The position numbers and the translations under genes were made by a program. DNA of 64,000 nucleotides, from assembly GCF_004210295.1 (NCBI RefSeq), contig NZ_SDAK01000001.1:1364001-1428000 (forward strand). The letters are read 5' to 3'. Source of the stretch: Lactococcus sp. S-13. Its GTDB lineage: Bacteria; Bacillota; Bacilli; Lactobacillales; Streptococcaceae. This document shows, one piece after another, positions 42,242 to 52,030 of the stretch (position 1 is the first letter of the stretch; each line of letters opens with the position of its first letter). The notes under the pieces were generated by a model. It had not been told where the DNA came from. It worked only from the letters and a program-made list of their open reading frames with translations, and did not search any database.

Positions 42242-42251
42242 TTATGCATAA
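42242..42251. promoter_or_regulatory. TTATGCATAA palindrome upstream of arcA
   Basis: Perfect 10-bp palindrome ~73 bases before the -35 box. It shares TATGCAT with sites before arcT and arcD2. Candidate ArgR operator. Confidence 0.5.
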
Positions 42252-42321
42252 TCCCGCCACTACGCGTTTTCTCACTATTTTCTTAGAAAACTTTTTCGTG
42301 AAATGTTTCGCAAATGAAATA

Positions 42322-42372
42322 TAAAAAAAATATCCTACCAACTAAAAAATCATTTTAGTCAGCAGGATATTT
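42322..42372 (-). terminator. argS terminator
   Basis: AAATATCCT .. AACTAAAA .. TTTTAGT .. AGGATATTT nested stem, with T-run in the minus direction. Confidence 0.8.
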
Positions 42373-42382
42373 AAAAAGTATT

Positions 42383-44077
42383 TTACATATTTTCAGGAGC
42401 AGCAACACCGAGCAAACGCAAAGCTTCTTTCAAAACAATTGCTGTTGCACTGATGAGCGCCAAACGTGAATCTAATTCAGCGTTATCTTCCAAGATACGG
42501 ACGTGAGCGTAGTATTTATTAAAGGCTTGAGCCAATGAAATTGCATATTTAGCAATGACTGAAGGTTCATAATTATCCGCCGCACGTTTGACAATATTTG
42601 GAAATTCTTTCAAGAATTTCACGATTTCCCAAGCTTCAGCGTCAGAAACAGTGATTGAAAGATTTTCAAGATCAACTGGGCGGTTTGCTTTACGCAAGAT
42701 AGACTGAATCCGAGCGTGAGCGTATTGAACATAAGGCCCCGTTTCACCCTCAAATGATACCATCTCGTCCAAATCAAAGTCATAACCATTGTTACGATCA
42801 GTCTTCAAATCGTAGAATTTCACGGCACCAACCCCAACTTGTTGTGCAACTTCTTCTTTGTTTGCCAAGTTTGGATTTTTTTCTTCGATTTGTTTTTCAG
42901 CACGTTCAACAGCTTCATCAAGTGCCATTTCAAGTTTAACGACGTGACCTTTACGCGTAGAGAATTTCTTCCCACCTTGTGTAACCATCCCAAACTGAAT
43001 GTGCGTCATATCGTCAGACCAATCGTAGCCTTCTTCTTTCAACACAGCTTTGAGCTGTTTGAAGTGGTTGGCTTGCTCACCACCAACAACATACAGTGAT
43101 TTCACAAAGTTGAAAGTATTTTTACGGTAAACAGCCGTTGCCAAATCGCGCGTGATGTAAAGCGTTGCACCATCTGTTTTCTTAATCAAAGCAGGATTAA
43201 GGTTGTATTTTTCAAGGTCAACAATCAAAGCCCCTTTTGATTCATGTAAGAGATTTTTGCTTTCCAAATCGTCAACAATAGCATCCATTTTATCACTGTA
43301 GAAGCTTTCGCCCATGTAGTGATCAAAGGACACACCCAATTTATCATAAATTCGGTTAAATTCAATCAGTGAAACGTCAGAGAACCATTTCCAAATACGG
43401 AGCGCTTCTTCGTCACCTTGTTCCATTTTGAGGAACCATTCACGTCCTTCTTCGTCAACGGCTGGGTCTTCTTTAGCTTCAGCGTTGATTTGTACGTAGA
43501 GTTTCAAAAGTTCGTCGATTGGATTAGCAGTGATTGTTGCTTCATCGCCATATTTTTTATAGGCTGTAATCAAAAGACCAAATTGTTTACCCCAGTCACC
43601 CAAGTGATTGATTTTGATCGGTTGATAGCCCAATTTTTCATAAATTTTGGCAATAGAATCCCCGATAACTGTCGAGCGCAAATGGCCGATTGAGAAAGGT
43701 TTAGCAATATTTGGTGCGGACATATCCACTGGGACATTGCCCCCTTGACCAATATTTTCAGCACCATACTGTGCGCCCTCTGTCAAAACATTTTTGATGA
43801 CGGCTGAAGCTGTGGCATTTTTGTCCAAGAAAAAGTTTACATAAGGCCCAACGGCAATAACTTTTTCAAATCCTGTTGTGTCAATTTTTTCAGCAATTTC
43901 AGCGGCAATCGCTTGTGGTGCTTTACGAAGCGTTTTTGCCAGTTGAAAAGCTGGGAATGCTAGGTCACCCAAATCTGATGATTTTGGTTTTTCGATCATA
44001 GCTGTGATTTGTTCTGCTCCAAGGTTACCGTCGAGTGCAGCAGACAGTGCTTGGCTTACTAATTGTTTTTCATCCAT
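42383..44077 (-). CDS. argS: Arginyl-tRNA synthetase, probably leaderless
   Basis: A 564-residue class I synthetase with the HIGH-type motif ([10 protein letters not shown]), the KMSKS-region variant ([10 protein letters not shown]) and a DALR anticodon-binding C-terminus. It charges tRNAArg. Minus-strand TTGACA-18-TATAAT ends six bases before the ATG and no ribosome binding site is present. It is divergent from argR, whose promoter region it shares. Its position before arcA is the lactococcal order. Confidence 0.97.
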   Translation of the reverse strand: MDEKQLVSQALSAALDGNLGAEQITAMIEKPKSSDLGDLAFPAFQLAKTLRKAPQAIAAEIAEKIDTTGFEKVIAVGPYVNFFLDKNATASAVIKNVLTEGAQYGAENIGQGGNVPVDMSAPNIAKPFSIGHLRSTVIGDSIAKIYEKLGYQPIKINHLGDWGKQFGLLITAYKKYGDEATITANPIDELLKLYVQINAEAKEDPAVDEEGREWFLKMEQGDEEALRIWKWFSDVSLIEFNRIYDKLGVSFDHYMGESFYSDKMDAIVDDLESKNLLHESKGALIVDLEKYNLNPALIKKTDGATLYITRDLATAVYRKNTFNFVKSLYVVGGEQANHFKQLKAVLKEEGYDWSDDMTHIQFGMVTQGGKKFSTRKGHVVKLEMALDEAVERAEKQIEEKNPNLANKEEVAQQVGVGAVKFYDLKTDRNNGYDFDLDEMVSFEGETGPYVQYAHARIQSILRKANRPVDLENLSITVSDAEAWEIVKFLKEFPNIVKRAADNYEPSVIAKYAISLAQAFNKYYAHVRILEDNAELDSRLALISATAIVLKEALRLLGVAAPENM

Positions 44078-44083
44078 TCACTA

Positions 44084-44138
44084 ATTATACAGAAAAAAAC
44101 CTAATTTTGTCAATATATTTTACATTGTATGGTATAAT
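44084..44138. promoter_or_regulatory. Divergent argS / argR promoters
   Basis: argS: minus-strand TTGACA (44108-44113) and TATAAT (44084-44089). argR: extended -10 TGG-TATAAT (44133-44138). Each -10 is six bases from its start codon. ATTATGC-type sequence overlaps the argR start, suggesting autoregulation. Confidence 0.75.
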
Positions 44139-44144
44139 TATGCT

Positions 44145-44603
44145 ATGAAGAGAGACGACCGTTTAGAAATTATTAAGGAAATTGTCACAAACAACAAGAT
44201 TTCCACACAAGAAGAATTGCAAGAGTTGCTTTTAGAACGTGGTGTGACAGTGACTCAGGCGACTTTGTCCCGTGATATCAGAAAATTAAATATCATTAAA
44301 AAAAGAGATAAGGGCGAAAGTTTTTACTCGTTTTTAACGTCTGGAAATGAAAAAATCAATTCTGATTTACATTTATATTTTTATAATTTCGTTCTTTCTG
44401 CCTCTTGCGTCGGTGCTTTGGTGGTGATTCGGACAAAACTTGGCGAGGCTGATTTGTTAGCAAATGCCCTAGATGATGAGCGAGACAATCGCACAGATAT
44501 TTTGGGAACAATTGCCGGAGCAGATACTTTACTTGTTATTTGTGCTTCTGAAAAAGACGCTACCGTCTTAACCGGAGAGATTAAATATATTTTAATGGGT
44601 TAA
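44145..44603 (+). CDS. argR: Arginine repressor (ArgR/AhrC family), probably leaderless
   Basis: A 152-residue ArgR-family regulator. The N-terminal winged helix ([16 protein letters not shown].. [15 protein letters not shown]) is followed by the oligomerisation/arginine-binding domain ([15 protein letters not shown]). L. lactis has two such proteins, ArgR and AhrC; synteny with argS/arc favours ArgR. The ATG is six bases past TATAAT with no ribosome binding site. Its 3' region carries an sRNA candidate. Confidence 0.93.
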   Translation: MKRDDRLEIIKEIVTNNKISTQEELQELLLERGVTVTQATLSRDIRKLNIIKKRDKGESFYSFLTSGNEKINSDLHLYFYNFVLSASCVGALVVIRTKLGEADLLANALDDERDNRTDILGTIAGADTLLVICASEKDATVLTGEIKYILMG

Positions 44604-44620
44604 TTCCCATTTTTCTTATT
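44594..44620 (+). terminator. First hairpin after argR
   Basis: AATGGG-TTAATT-CCCATT overlapping the stop codon, followed by T-rich sequence. Confidence 0.6.
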
Positions 44621-44672
44621 TTATTTTTATAAGATTAAGCTTTATTTAAGCGATTACATTTATAATGTGTTT

Positions 44673-44738
44673 ACTCCCTAAATAATTTCTTCATAAACCC
44701 CTTTATTCAAGTCACACTCCTGTGGCTTGAATTTTTTT
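44673..44738 (+). ncRNA. argX: ArgX-like small RNA in the argR 3' region
   Basis: A likely ~66-nt RNA starting after TATAAT at 44661-44666 and ending at the strong terminator TTCAAGTCACA-CTCC-TGTGGCTTGAA plus seven Ts (44706-44738). It is rich in unpaired CU motifs (ACTCCCT, ACCCC, loop CTCC) suited to pairing with ribosome binding sites. AATAATTTCTTC (44681-44692) is perfectly complementary to the bases just before the arcB AUG. L. lactis ArgX is a published sRNA from the argR 3' UTR that regulates arc genes; the match in position and logic is the basis for the name. Confidence 0.72.
44706..44738 (+). terminator. Terminator of argR / ArgX-like RNA
   Basis: 11-bp nearly perfect stem, loop CTCC and seven Ts. 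Confidence 0.9.
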
Positions 44739-44780
44739 GTTTTCTAATCCTTTTCTCAATCGTATTTATCATAAAAAATA

Positions 44781-44795
44781 AATTTTCAGAAAATT
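44781..44795. promoter_or_regulatory. CodY box of the leu operon
   Basis: AATTTTCAGAAAATT is a perfect match to the CodY consensus AATTTTCWGAAAATT. It lies 11 bases upstream of the -35 box. Confidence 0.9.
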
Positions 44796-44806
44796 CATCT
44801 TTCTGC

Positions 44807-44835
44807 TTGACAAATGAGAAAATAAAGAATATACT
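44807..44835 (+). promoter_or_regulatory. leu operon promoter
   Basis: TTGACA (44807-44812), 17 bases, TATACT (44830-44835). Confidence 0.9.
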
Positions 44836-44867
44836 ACAAATTATTCAAAAGAAAGTTGGAACTTCAG

Positions 44868-44921
44868 ATGGCATATTCACTGAACACATTGTTGTTGCAA
44901 AAGAGGGCTCGCGCTAGTTAG
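44868..44921 (+). CDS. leuL: Leucine leader peptide
   Basis: A 17-codon frame, MAYSLNTLLLQKRARAS, with three consecutive Leu codons (four Leu in all). It lies 33 bases after the -10 and immediately before alternative RNA hairpins. AAAGTTGG (about 44852-44859) is a modest ribosome binding site. Ribosome stalling at the Leu codons under leucine shortage would favour the antiterminator and allow leuA transcription, the scheme described for the lactococcal leu-ilv operon. Confidence 0.85.
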   Translation: MAYSLNTLLLQKRARAS

Positions 44922-44967
44922 ATTGATTAAATCTACTAAACGTGTGAGTCCTCTTTGGCGTGAGTCA

Positions 44968-45015
44968 TTTGAAGGGCAATCAAAATGTCCTTCAAATATT
45001 GAAGGACATTTTTTT
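44968..45015 (+). terminator. leu attenuator
   Basis: Terminator stem AATGTCCTTCA/TGAAGGACATT (44984-45010) with T-run to 45015. The alternative antiterminator TTTGAAGGGCA/TGTCCTTCAAA (44968-44978 with 44986-44996) uses the same bases. A further stem AAAGAGGGCTCGCGC/GTGTGAGTCCTCTTT (44900-44956) spans the leader stop. Confidence 0.88.
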
Positions 45016-45037
45016 ATTAAAGATTTGGAGCATAATT

Positions 45038-46600
45038 ATGACAAGAAAAATTGAATTTTTTGACACCACTCTGCGTGATGGCGAGCAAACACCGGGCGTG
45101 AGCTTTTCTATTGATGAAAAAGTTGCGATAGCTAAGCAACTTGAAAAATGGGGAATTACAGTCATCGAAGCTGGCTTTCCAGCAGCCAGTCCCGATTCAT
45201 TTGAAGCAGTCCAACAAATTGCTAGAAGCTTGAAAACAACGAGTGTAACTGGTCTTGCACGTTGTGTCATTTCAGATATTGACAAGGCCTATGAAGCTGT
45301 CAAAGATGCCGTACATCCACAAATTCACGTGTTTATTGCAACAAGCCCGATTCATTTGCAATATAAGCTAAAAATGACCGAAGAACAAGTTTTAGCAAGC
45401 ATTAAAGAATGTGTCAGTTATGCTCGTTCAAAAATTGATGTCATCGAATTTTCCCCTGAGGATGCCACGCGCAGCGATCGTGAGTTTCTACTCAAAGCTG
45501 TCCAAACTGCAGTAGATGCTGGTGCAACTTACATCAATATTCCTGATACCGTTGGCTATACAACTCCTGCTGAATTTACCGAAATTTTCACTTATTTAAT
45601 CAATAACATTCATTCTGAACGCGAGATTATTTTCAGTCCTCATTGCCACGATGATCTGGGGATGGCTGTGGCCAATTCGCTTGCTGCCATCAAAGCAGGT
45701 GCTGGTCGTGTAGAAGGAACGGTCAACGGGATTGGCGAACGTGCTGGAAATGCTGCTTTAGAAGAAATCGCCGTTGCTTTGCATATCAGAAATGATTTTT
45801 ATGAAGCTCAAAGTCCCCTAAATCTTGCTGAGACAGTCAATACAGCGGCACTTGTCTCTCAATATTCAGGTATTGCCATTCCTAAAAACAAAGCTGTTGT
45901 CGGTGCAAATGCTTTTGCTCACGAATCTGGTATTCACCAAGATGGTGTTCTCAAAAATGCCTTGACTTACGAAATTATCACGCCTGAACTTGTTGGCTTG
46001 ACGCATAATGCCCTCCCACTTGGCAAGCTATCTGGACGTCATGCTTTTACCGAAAAACTCAATGCTCTCGGAATCAGCTACAAAACTTCTGATATTGACA
46101 CTTTATTTGCAAAATTCAAACGACTGGCTGATAAAAAGAGAGAAATTACTGACGCCGACATTCGTGCTTTGGTCAGTGGAGTCATCATCAAAAATCCTAC
46201 AGGTTTTGAATTTGACCATGTTCGCTTTGACAATAATACTGACGAAAATTCGCACAAAGCGATTGTCAGCTTGAAAAATCAAGAAGATGAAATTCTCTCT
46301 CAAACTGCTACTGGTTCTGGTTCAATCGATGCTATTTTCAAAGCCATTGACCACTTCTTCCAACACGACATCAAGCTCGATTCTTACAATGTTGATGCTG
46401 TCACCAATGGCATTGATGCTCAAGCTCAAGTCCACGTCACCGTCACTAATCCCACTAGCCAAACGTGTTTCAATGCCACAGGAAGTGATTACGACGTCCT
46501 TGCCGCCTCTGCAAAAGCTTACTTCAATGCCAATATTTTGGTTCAAAAGGAAAACAAGCAAGGCAGTCAAAAAGTCATTTCAGCACACGCTGGAATTTGA
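45038..46600 (+). CDS. leuA: 2-isopropylmalate synthase
   Basis: A 520-residue enzyme condensing acetyl-CoA with 2-oxoisovalerate, the committed step of leucine synthesis. It has the catalytic [13 protein letters not shown], metal-binding [12 protein letters not shown], and a C-terminal regulatory domain where leucine feedback acts. The start is ATG 45038, after TTGGAG; any earlier start would lie in the attenuator. An exact copy of the dispersed 16-mer (reverse, 46139-46154) encodes part of the linker KREITDA. Confidence 0.97.
   Translation: MTRKIEFFDTTLRDGEQTPGVSFSIDEKVAIAKQLEKWGITVIEAGFPAASPDSFEAVQQIARSLKTTSVTGLARCVISDIDKAYEAVKDAVHPQIHVFIATSPIHLQYKLKMTEEQVLASIKECVSYARSKIDVIEFSPEDATRSDREFLLKAVQTAVDAGATYINIPDTVGYTTPAEFTEIFTYLINNIHSEREIIFSPHCHDDLGMAVANSLAAIKAGAGRVEGTVNGIGERAGNAALEEIAVALHIRNDFYEAQSPLNLAETVNTAALVSQYSGIAIPKNKAVVGANAFAHESGIHQDGVLKNALTYEIITPELVGLTHNALPLGKLSGRHAFTEKLNALGISYKTSDIDTLFAKFKRLADKKREITDADIRALVSGVIIKNPTGFEFDHVRFDNNTDENSHKAIVSLKNQEDEILSQTATGSGSIDAIFKAIDHFFQHDIKLDSYNVDAVTNGIDAQAQVHVTVTNPTSQTCFNATGSDYDVLAASAKAYFNANILVQKENKQGSQKVISAHAGI
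46139..46154 (-). repeat. Dispersed-repeat copy inside leuA
   Basis: AGAGAAATTACTGACG, an exact reverse complement of the commonest word variant, within an enzyme gene. Confidence 0.8.
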
Positions 46601-46602
46601 AT

Positions 46603-47388
46603 ATGGACTACTCTAAAATAAAAATACCTAGAAAAATTGTTACCGATCTTGATGGGACTCTATTGAGAACCAATAAAACAATTTCACAACGAACGGCAAA
46701 TACTTTGTTATGTTGCAAAAATCTAGGCTATCAAATCATCGTTGCAACTGCCCGTCCACCGCGTGATATCTATAAACTTCTACCTGAATGTCTGAAAGAT
46801 AATCCTATTATTTGCTACAATGGAGCACTCGTTTTACATGACAGAAAAGTACTTTATCAGCATGGTCTACCCCAAAAAACCGTCTTAGAAATTGAAAAAG
46901 TCGCTAAAATAAATGGATATAATAAGATTTGTCTTGAAATTGATAATCAGCTTTTTGCCAACTTTGATGCTTGGGAAGACTATGGTTGGGTTTGTAAGTT
47001 AGTGGATTTTCAAAATTTAAGCTTTGACGAGGCTTTGAAAGTAATCGTTTGTAGTGAAACACCTATTTCAGAATATTTTCTCAACAAATTACCTCAAGAA
47101 AGCTCTGGTGTTTTGACAGATAAAGCTCGATTGTGCCAAATTATGCAAACGAACGTTTCCAAAGCCAATAGTTTAAATAAAATCATCGGAAATAGAGAAT
47201 TTATTGCTTTTGGAGATGACAATAATGACTTAGAGATGCTGACTGCTACCTCGTTTGGTGTAGCTATGGAAAATGCCACAGAATCCCTTAAAAAAGTGGC
47301 AACTGCAATCACAGCAACAAACGACGAAGACGGTGTCGCCTTATTCTTAGAAGAGAACATCTTAAAAAATGGAGAAATACAACAATGA
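46603..47388 (+). CDS. Cof-type HAD-IIB hydrolase inside the leu operon
   Basis: A 261-residue HAD phosphatase: motif I TDLDGTLLRTN near the N-terminus, motif IV FGDDNNDLEML near residue 208, and a C2-type cap between. The substrate is unknown; family members dephosphorylate sugar phosphates, FMN or PLP. The start ATG is two bases after the leuA stop, and its end overlaps leuB by four bases, so it is expressed with leucine synthesis. Its codon use looks more AT-rich than the flanking leu genes, suggesting later insertion. Confidence 0.85.
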   Translation: MDYSKIKIPRKIVTDLDGTLLRTNKTISQRTANTLLCCKNLGYQIIVATARPPRDIYKLLPECLKDNPIICYNGALVLHDRKVLYQHGLPQKTVLEIEKVAKINGYNKICLEIDNQLFANFDAWEDYGWVCKLVDFQNLSFDEALKVIVCSETPISEYFLNKLPQESSGVLTDKARLCQIMQTNVSKANSLNKIIGNREFIAFGDDNNDLEMLTATSFGVAMENATESLKKVATAITATNDEDGVALFLEENILKNGEIQQ

Positions 47389-48413
47389 ACAAAATCGTAA
47401 CCCTTGCTGGTGACGGAATCGGCCCAGAAATCATGGCCGCTGGTCTTTCTGTCCTCAAAGCAGCCAGCAAAAATACAACTTTCACTTATGAAATCGATCC
47501 TCGAGATTTTGGCGGAATCGCCATTGACCACTTTGGCAATCCTTTGCCCGAAGAAACTTTGAACGCCGCCAAACAAGCGGATGCTATTTTACTAGCAGCA
47601 ATTGGTCATCCCAAATACAACAATGCTCCCGTACGTCCTGAACAAGGTCTTTTAGCCCTACGTAAAGCTCTTGGACTTTATGCAAATGTTCGCCCACTGA
47701 AAATCCACAAAAAACTTCAGAACCTCTCGCCAATCCGCAATGTTGAAAATGTTGATTTTGTGGTGATTCGTGAGTTGACTGGTGGGATTTATTTTGGTAA
47801 ACACGAGTTAAATGCTGACAATGCGATTGACATCAATGAATACAGCGCTGACGAAATTCGTCGAATTATCCGTTTTGCCTTTGAAACCGCTCGTGGACGT
47901 GACAAGCGTGTGACCTCCGTGGACAAACAAAACGTGCTGGCCACTTCTAAACTCTGGCACAAAATTGCTGATGAAATTGCCCAAGAATACCCTGACGTTC
48001 AACTCGAACATCAATTGGTGGACTCTTGCGCGATGCTTTTGATTACTCATCCGCAAAAATTTGACGTGATTGTCACTGAAAATCTCTTTGGTGACATTTT
48101 AACTGACGAAGCTTCTAGCCTTGCTGGAACTCTTGGCGTGATGCCCTCTAGCTCCCACGGCGATCAAGGAGTCAGCTTATATGAGCCAATCCATGGATCA
48201 GCACCCGATATTGAAGGCAAGGGTATTGCCAATCCTGTGAGCATGGTGCTCTCTATCGCCATGATGCTCCGCGAAAGCTTTCATGAAATTGCTCTGGCTG
48301 AGCGGATTGAAAACGCCGTAGAACAAGCTTTTTCCAAAGATATCTTCACTCAGGATCTTGGTGGAAAAGCAACGACAGCCGAAATGACTGCCGCAATTAT
48401 TGATCATCTATAA
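47385..48413 (+). CDS. leuB: 3-isopropylmalate dehydrogenase
   Basis: A 342-residue NAD-dependent enzyme oxidising and decarboxylating 3-isopropylmalate. It has [23 protein letters not shown], the catalytic Lys/Asp region [15 protein letters not shown] and [12 protein letters not shown]. It overlaps the HAD gene by ATGA, with GGAGAAA upstream. Confidence 0.97.
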   Translation: MNKIVTLAGDGIGPEIMAAGLSVLKAASKNTTFTYEIDPRDFGGIAIDHFGNPLPEETLNAAKQADAILLAAIGHPKYNNAPVRPEQGLLALRKALGLYANVRPLKIHKKLQNLSPIRNVENVDFVVIRELTGGIYFGKHELNADNAIDINEYSADEIRRIIRFAFETARGRDKRVTSVDKQNVLATSKLWHKIADEIAQEYPDVQLEHQLVDSCAMLLITHPQKFDVIVTENLFGDILTDEASSLAGTLGVMPSSSHGDQGVSLYEPIHGSAPDIEGKGIANPVSMVLSIAMMLRESFHEIALAERIENAVEQAFSKDIFTQDLGGKATTAEMTAAIIDHL

Positions 48414-48454
48414 CATTTTTGAAGTTACTGCTCCTATGGAAAAGAGGGAATATT

Positions 48455-49828
48455 ATGGCAGGGAAAACAATTTTTGACAAACTTTGGGATCGCCACGTTG
48501 TCGCTGGCAACGCAGGTGAACCTCAACTCCTTTATATCGATTTACACGTCATTCACGAGGTGACCAGTCCACAAGCTTTTCAAGGGCTGCGTGACACCGG
48601 ACGCAAAGTGCGCCGTCCTGATTTGACTTATGGTACGATTGATCACAATGTCCCTACAAAAGACATTTATGATATTCATGATTTGATTTCTAAAAATCAA
48701 ATTGATACTTTCACGCGTAATGTCAAAGAATTTGGCATTACTGCTCAACTCCACGGCGCTTCAGGACAAGGGATTTGTCACATGGTCGCTGCCGAATCTG
48801 GACGTACTCAACCAGGAAAAACAATTGTCTGTGGGGACTCCCATACCGCCACAAATGGTGCCTTTGGAGCCATCGCATTTGGGATTGGCACAAGTGAAGT
48901 CGAACACGTCTTAGCCACCCAAACACTTTGGCAAGTCAAACCTAAACGGATGAAAGTAGAATTTACTGGACATCGACAAAATGGTGTTTATTCCAAAGAT
49001 ATGATTTTGGCACTTATTGCCAAATATGGCGTTGACGCTGGCGTTGGCTACGCTGTTGAATATACTGGCGAAGCTGTTTCAGACTTAAGTATGGAAGAGC
49101 GCATGACGATTTGCAATATGTCCATTGAATTCGGAGCGAAAATCGGCTTGATGAATCCTGATGAAAAGACATTTGACTATGTCAAAGGACGCCCGCAAGC
49201 GCCTAAGGATCTTCCTGCCGCTATCGCCGATTGGAAAACGCTCGTTTCTGACAAAGATGCTGTTTATGATAAGGTTTTGCGTGTGGATGTGAGCGATTTG
49301 GCTCCGATGGTGACTTGGGGTACTAACCCCGGAATGGGAATGGAATTTGGTTTAGAATTTCCTGAAATACACAGTCTTAATGACGAACGTGCTTATCGCT
49401 ATATGGACTTGAAACCAGGGCAAACGGCTGAGGAAATTGACTTAGGTTATGTTTTCATTGGTTCTTGCACCAATGCGCGCCTGAGTGATTTAGTAGAAGC
49501 TGCAAAATTCGTCGCCGGAAAGCAAGTCGCAAGCAATATCACAGCAATTGTCGTTCCAGGAAGTCGGCCGGTCAAAACAGCAGCCGAGGCGCTTGGTTTG
49601 GATAAAGTTTTTACAGAAGCTGGTTTTGAATGGCGTGATCCAGGTTGCTCTGCTTGTTTGGGAATGAATCCTGACCAAATTCCCGAACAAGTCCACTGCG
49701 CTTCAACTTCTAATCGAAATTTTGAAGGCCGCCAAGGCCATAATGCACGTACGCATCTCTGTAGTCCCGCAATGGCTGCAGCAGCTGCGATTCATGGCAA
49801 ATTTGTAGATGTGAGAGGAATGGCTTAA
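48455..49828 (+). CDS. leuC: 3-isopropylmalate dehydratase large subunit
   Basis: A 457-residue aconitase-family subunit. The [4Fe-4S] cysteines are in FIGSCTNAR and [13 protein letters not shown]. With LeuD it isomerises 2- to 3-isopropylmalate. The start [14 protein letters not shown] follows GAGGGAA; a 12-residue upstream extension lacks family similarity. Its stop overlaps the leuD start (TAATG). Confidence 0.97.
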   Translation: MAGKTIFDKLWDRHVVAGNAGEPQLLYIDLHVIHEVTSPQAFQGLRDTGRKVRRPDLTYGTIDHNVPTKDIYDIHDLISKNQIDTFTRNVKEFGITAQLHGASGQGICHMVAAESGRTQPGKTIVCGDSHTATNGAFGAIAFGIGTSEVEHVLATQTLWQVKPKRMKVEFTGHRQNGVYSKDMILALIAKYGVDAGVGYAVEYTGEAVSDLSMEERMTICNMSIEFGAKIGLMNPDEKTFDYVKGRPQAPKDLPAAIADWKTLVSDKDAVYDKVLRVDVSDLAPMVTWGTNPGMGMEFGLEFPEIHSLNDERAYRYMDLKPGQTAEEIDLGYVFIGSCTNARLSDLVEAAKFVAGKQVASNITAIVVPGSRPVKTAAEALGLDKVFTEAGFEWRDPGCSACLGMNPDQIPEQVHCASTSNRNFEGRQGHNARTHLCSPAMAAAAAIHGKFVDVRGMA

Positions 49829-50415
49829 TGGAAAAATTTACAATTTACAAAGGAACAAGCGTTCCACTGATGAATGATAACATTGATACTGACCAAATCA
49901 TCCCTAAGCAGTTTTTAAAAGCGATTGATAAAAAAGGATTTGGTAAGAATTTATTTTTTGAGTGGCGCTATCTGGATGATCACTACTCTGAAAATCCTGA
50001 TTTTATCTTGAACAATCCAGCTTATCGCAAGGCTTCGATTTTGGTTTCTGGGGACAATTTTGGTTCTGGTTCTTCACGAGAACACGCTGCTTGGGCCTTG
50101 GCTGACTTTGGATTTCGAGCTGTCATTGCGGGATCTTTTTCCGATATTTTTTATAACAATGCGCTCAAAAATGGTTTGTTGCCGATTCGACAACCTCGCG
50201 AAGTTCTGGAAAAATTGGCCAATCTGACCAGCACGACAGCATTGACAATTGACTTGGGACATCAGCTTATCGTTGTTGGGGATGAGGTCTTTCCTTTTGA
50301 AATTGATGGTACTTGGAAACACAAATTGATGCACGGTTTGGACGATATCAGCGTTACCCTCGCTTACGAAACGGACATTACTGCTTATGAGCAAAAGATG
50401 CCTGCCTACCGTTGA
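49828..50415 (+). CDS. leuD: 3-isopropylmalate dehydratase small subunit
   Basis: A 195-residue swivel-domain subunit with [15 protein letters not shown] and the substrate-binding [17 protein letters not shown]. It is coupled to leuC by a one-base overlap. The operon ends here at a long hairpin; no ilv genes follow, unlike the L. lactis leu-ilv locus. Confidence 0.97.
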   Translation: MEKFTIYKGTSVPLMNDNIDTDQIIPKQFLKAIDKKGFGKNLFFEWRYLDDHYSENPDFILNNPAYRKASILVSGDNFGSGSSREHAAWALADFGFRAVIAGSFSDIFYNNALKNGLLPIRQPREVLEKLANLTSTTALTIDLGHQLIVVGDEVFPFEIDGTWKHKLMHGLDDISVTLAYETDITAYEQKMPAYR

Positions 50416-50443
50416 ACTTTTTTACTGACGTAACTTTAAAATA

Positions 50444-50493
50444 GAAAAAACGCTGACGAAATGTGATAAATAGCATTTCGTCAGCGTTTTTTC
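50444..50493. terminator. Bidirectional terminator leuD/murC made of an inverted repeat pair
   Basis: Perfect 20-bp stem GAAAAAACGCTGACGAAATG with complement, ten-base loop. It contains two face-to-face copies of the dispersed word. Confidence 0.93.
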
Positions 50494-50502
50494 TATTATT
50501 TT

Positions 50503-51834
50503 TTATTGTAGGTTCGTTGAAGTTTGGCTAAGCAATTGCTCAAAAGCAAGTTCATATTTTTGAATATTTCCAGCACCCATAAAGACGTAAACGCCACGGT
50601 CATGGTCAAGCAAAGGCGAAACATTATTCAAATCAATCACTTTTGCTGGTTTGCGCACTTTGTCTGCCAAATCTTGCGCTGTAATTTCATGGTGGTCAAC
50701 TTCACGAGCTGAACCGTAAATTTGCGCCAAATAAACTGTATCCGCATGATCCAAAACAGCAGCAAATTCATCTGCAAAGGCAATCGTTCTGGTAAAAGTA
50801 TGCGGTTGGAATACCGCAACAATTTCACGATCTGGATATTTTTGACGGGCAGCATCAAGTGTTGCTTCGATTTCCGTTGGATGATGTGCGAAATCGTCAA
50901 TAATAATTGTTTCTCCAACTTTTTTCTCTGTAAAACGACGTTTTACACCACGGAACGTCAACAAATGATCAGCCACTTCGTTCATATCAAGCCCGAGATT
51001 GTGACACACAGCAACGACAGACAAAGCATTGAGGACATTATGTTTTCCATAAGCTGGCACAACAAAGTGACCAATTTTTTCACCGCGGAAGTAGGCATCA
51101 AAAGATGAACCACGAGTGCTACGAATCAGATTTTCCGCACGATAATCATCATTAGCTTCAAAACCATAGTAGAAAATCGGAGCTTTAGCAGTCAATTGAC
51201 GCAAATTCACATCTTCACCATAAGCAAAAATTCCATTTTTAATATTATTTGCATATTCTTGGAAAGCTGCTGTGACATCTTCAATCCCTTCAAAGTAGTC
51301 AGGATGGTCAAAGTCGATGTTGGTCATAATCGTATATTCTGGGTGGTAAGGTAAGAAATGACGCTCATATTCATCAGATTCAAAGACAAAATATTGACTT
51401 TCTGCATTTCCACGACCTGTTCCGTCACCAATCAAGTAAGAAGTGTCCACGATATTGGCCATGACGTGCGCAAGCATCCCTGTAGTCGAAGTTTTACCAT
51501 GTGCTCCAGCAACACCAATACTTGTGAAATCTTCCATGAAATGCCCTAAAAACTCATGGTAGCGTTTGAAAGGAAAGCCATTTTTGTGAGCAAAGGCGAT
51601 TTCGACATTATTGTCATCACGAAAAGCATTTCCCGCAATCAATTCAAATTCTGGTTTGATATTTTTTTCGTCAAAAGGTAAGAGTGACACTCCAGCTTCT
51701 TCAAGTCCACGTTGGGTGAAAAAATAGTCTGTTGAGTCTGAACCTTGAACTTTTTTGCCCATTTGGTGGAGCATCAATGCAAGTGCGCTCATGCCCGAAC
51801 CTTTAATACCGGTAAAATGATATGTTTTTTCCAT
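50503..51834 (-). CDS. murC: UDP-N-acetylmuramate--L-alanine ligase
   Basis: A 443-residue Mur ligase adding the first amino acid of the peptidoglycan stem peptide. It has the UDP-binding [15 protein letters not shown] loop [12 protein letters not shown] and the [10 protein letters not shown] motif. Cytoplasmic. It lies downstream of the SNF2 gene and a basic protein gene, an order also found in streptococci. Confidence 0.97.
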   Translation of the reverse strand: MEKTYHFTGIKGSGMSALALMLHQMGKKVQGSDSTDYFFTQRGLEEAGVSLLPFDEKNIKPEFELIAGNAFRDDNNVEIAFAHKNGFPFKRYHEFLGHFMEDFTSIGVAGAHGKTSTTGMLAHVMANIVDTSYLIGDGTGRGNAESQYFVFESDEYERHFLPYHPEYTIMTNIDFDHPDYFEGIEDVTAAFQEYANNIKNGIFAYGEDVNLRQLTAKAPIFYYGFEANDDYRAENLIRSTRGSSFDAYFRGEKIGHFVVPAYGKHNVLNALSVVAVCHNLGLDMNEVADHLLTFRGVKRRFTEKKVGETIIIDDFAHHPTEIEATLDAARQKYPDREIVAVFQPHTFTRTIAFADEFAAVLDHADTVYLAQIYGSAREVDHHEITAQDLADKVRKPAKVIDLNNVSPLLDHDRGVYVFMGAGNIQKYELAFEQLLSQTSTNLQ

Positions 51835-51868
51835 GATAAAATATCCTAAAAATCACTGACAAAAAATA

Positions 51869-51916
51869 CGTCAGTAAAATCTCTGCCATAAAATGAATTA
51901 CGTCAGTTTAATTTCA
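51869..51916 (+). repeat. Diverged dispersed-repeat copies upstream of murC
   Basis: CGTCAGTAAAATCTCT at 51869 and CGTCAGTTTAATTTCA at 51901, 32 bases apart. Both are weaker matches. Confidence 0.6.
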
Positions 51917-51982
51917 CTTTTCTTGTCAATAACTGATAGAAATTCCCCTTCTTTTCTTACAGTTAAAATTTATTTTGCTAAA

Positions 51983-52016
51983 AATTTGCTGTCAGCAACT
52001 CGAAAAATTGCTGACG
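51983..52016 (-). terminator. Terminator after the basic protein gene
   Basis: GTCAGCAA/TTGCTGAC stem (51991-52014) with AAATTTTT in the minus direction. Confidence 0.7.
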
Positions 52017-52030
52017 AAATTCTTCATTGC

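Noticed and set aside
44960-45037. Upstream GTG start for leuA
   Set aside because: It would place coding sequence across the attenuator hairpins; the ATG at 45038 has a ribosome binding site and the family N-terminus.
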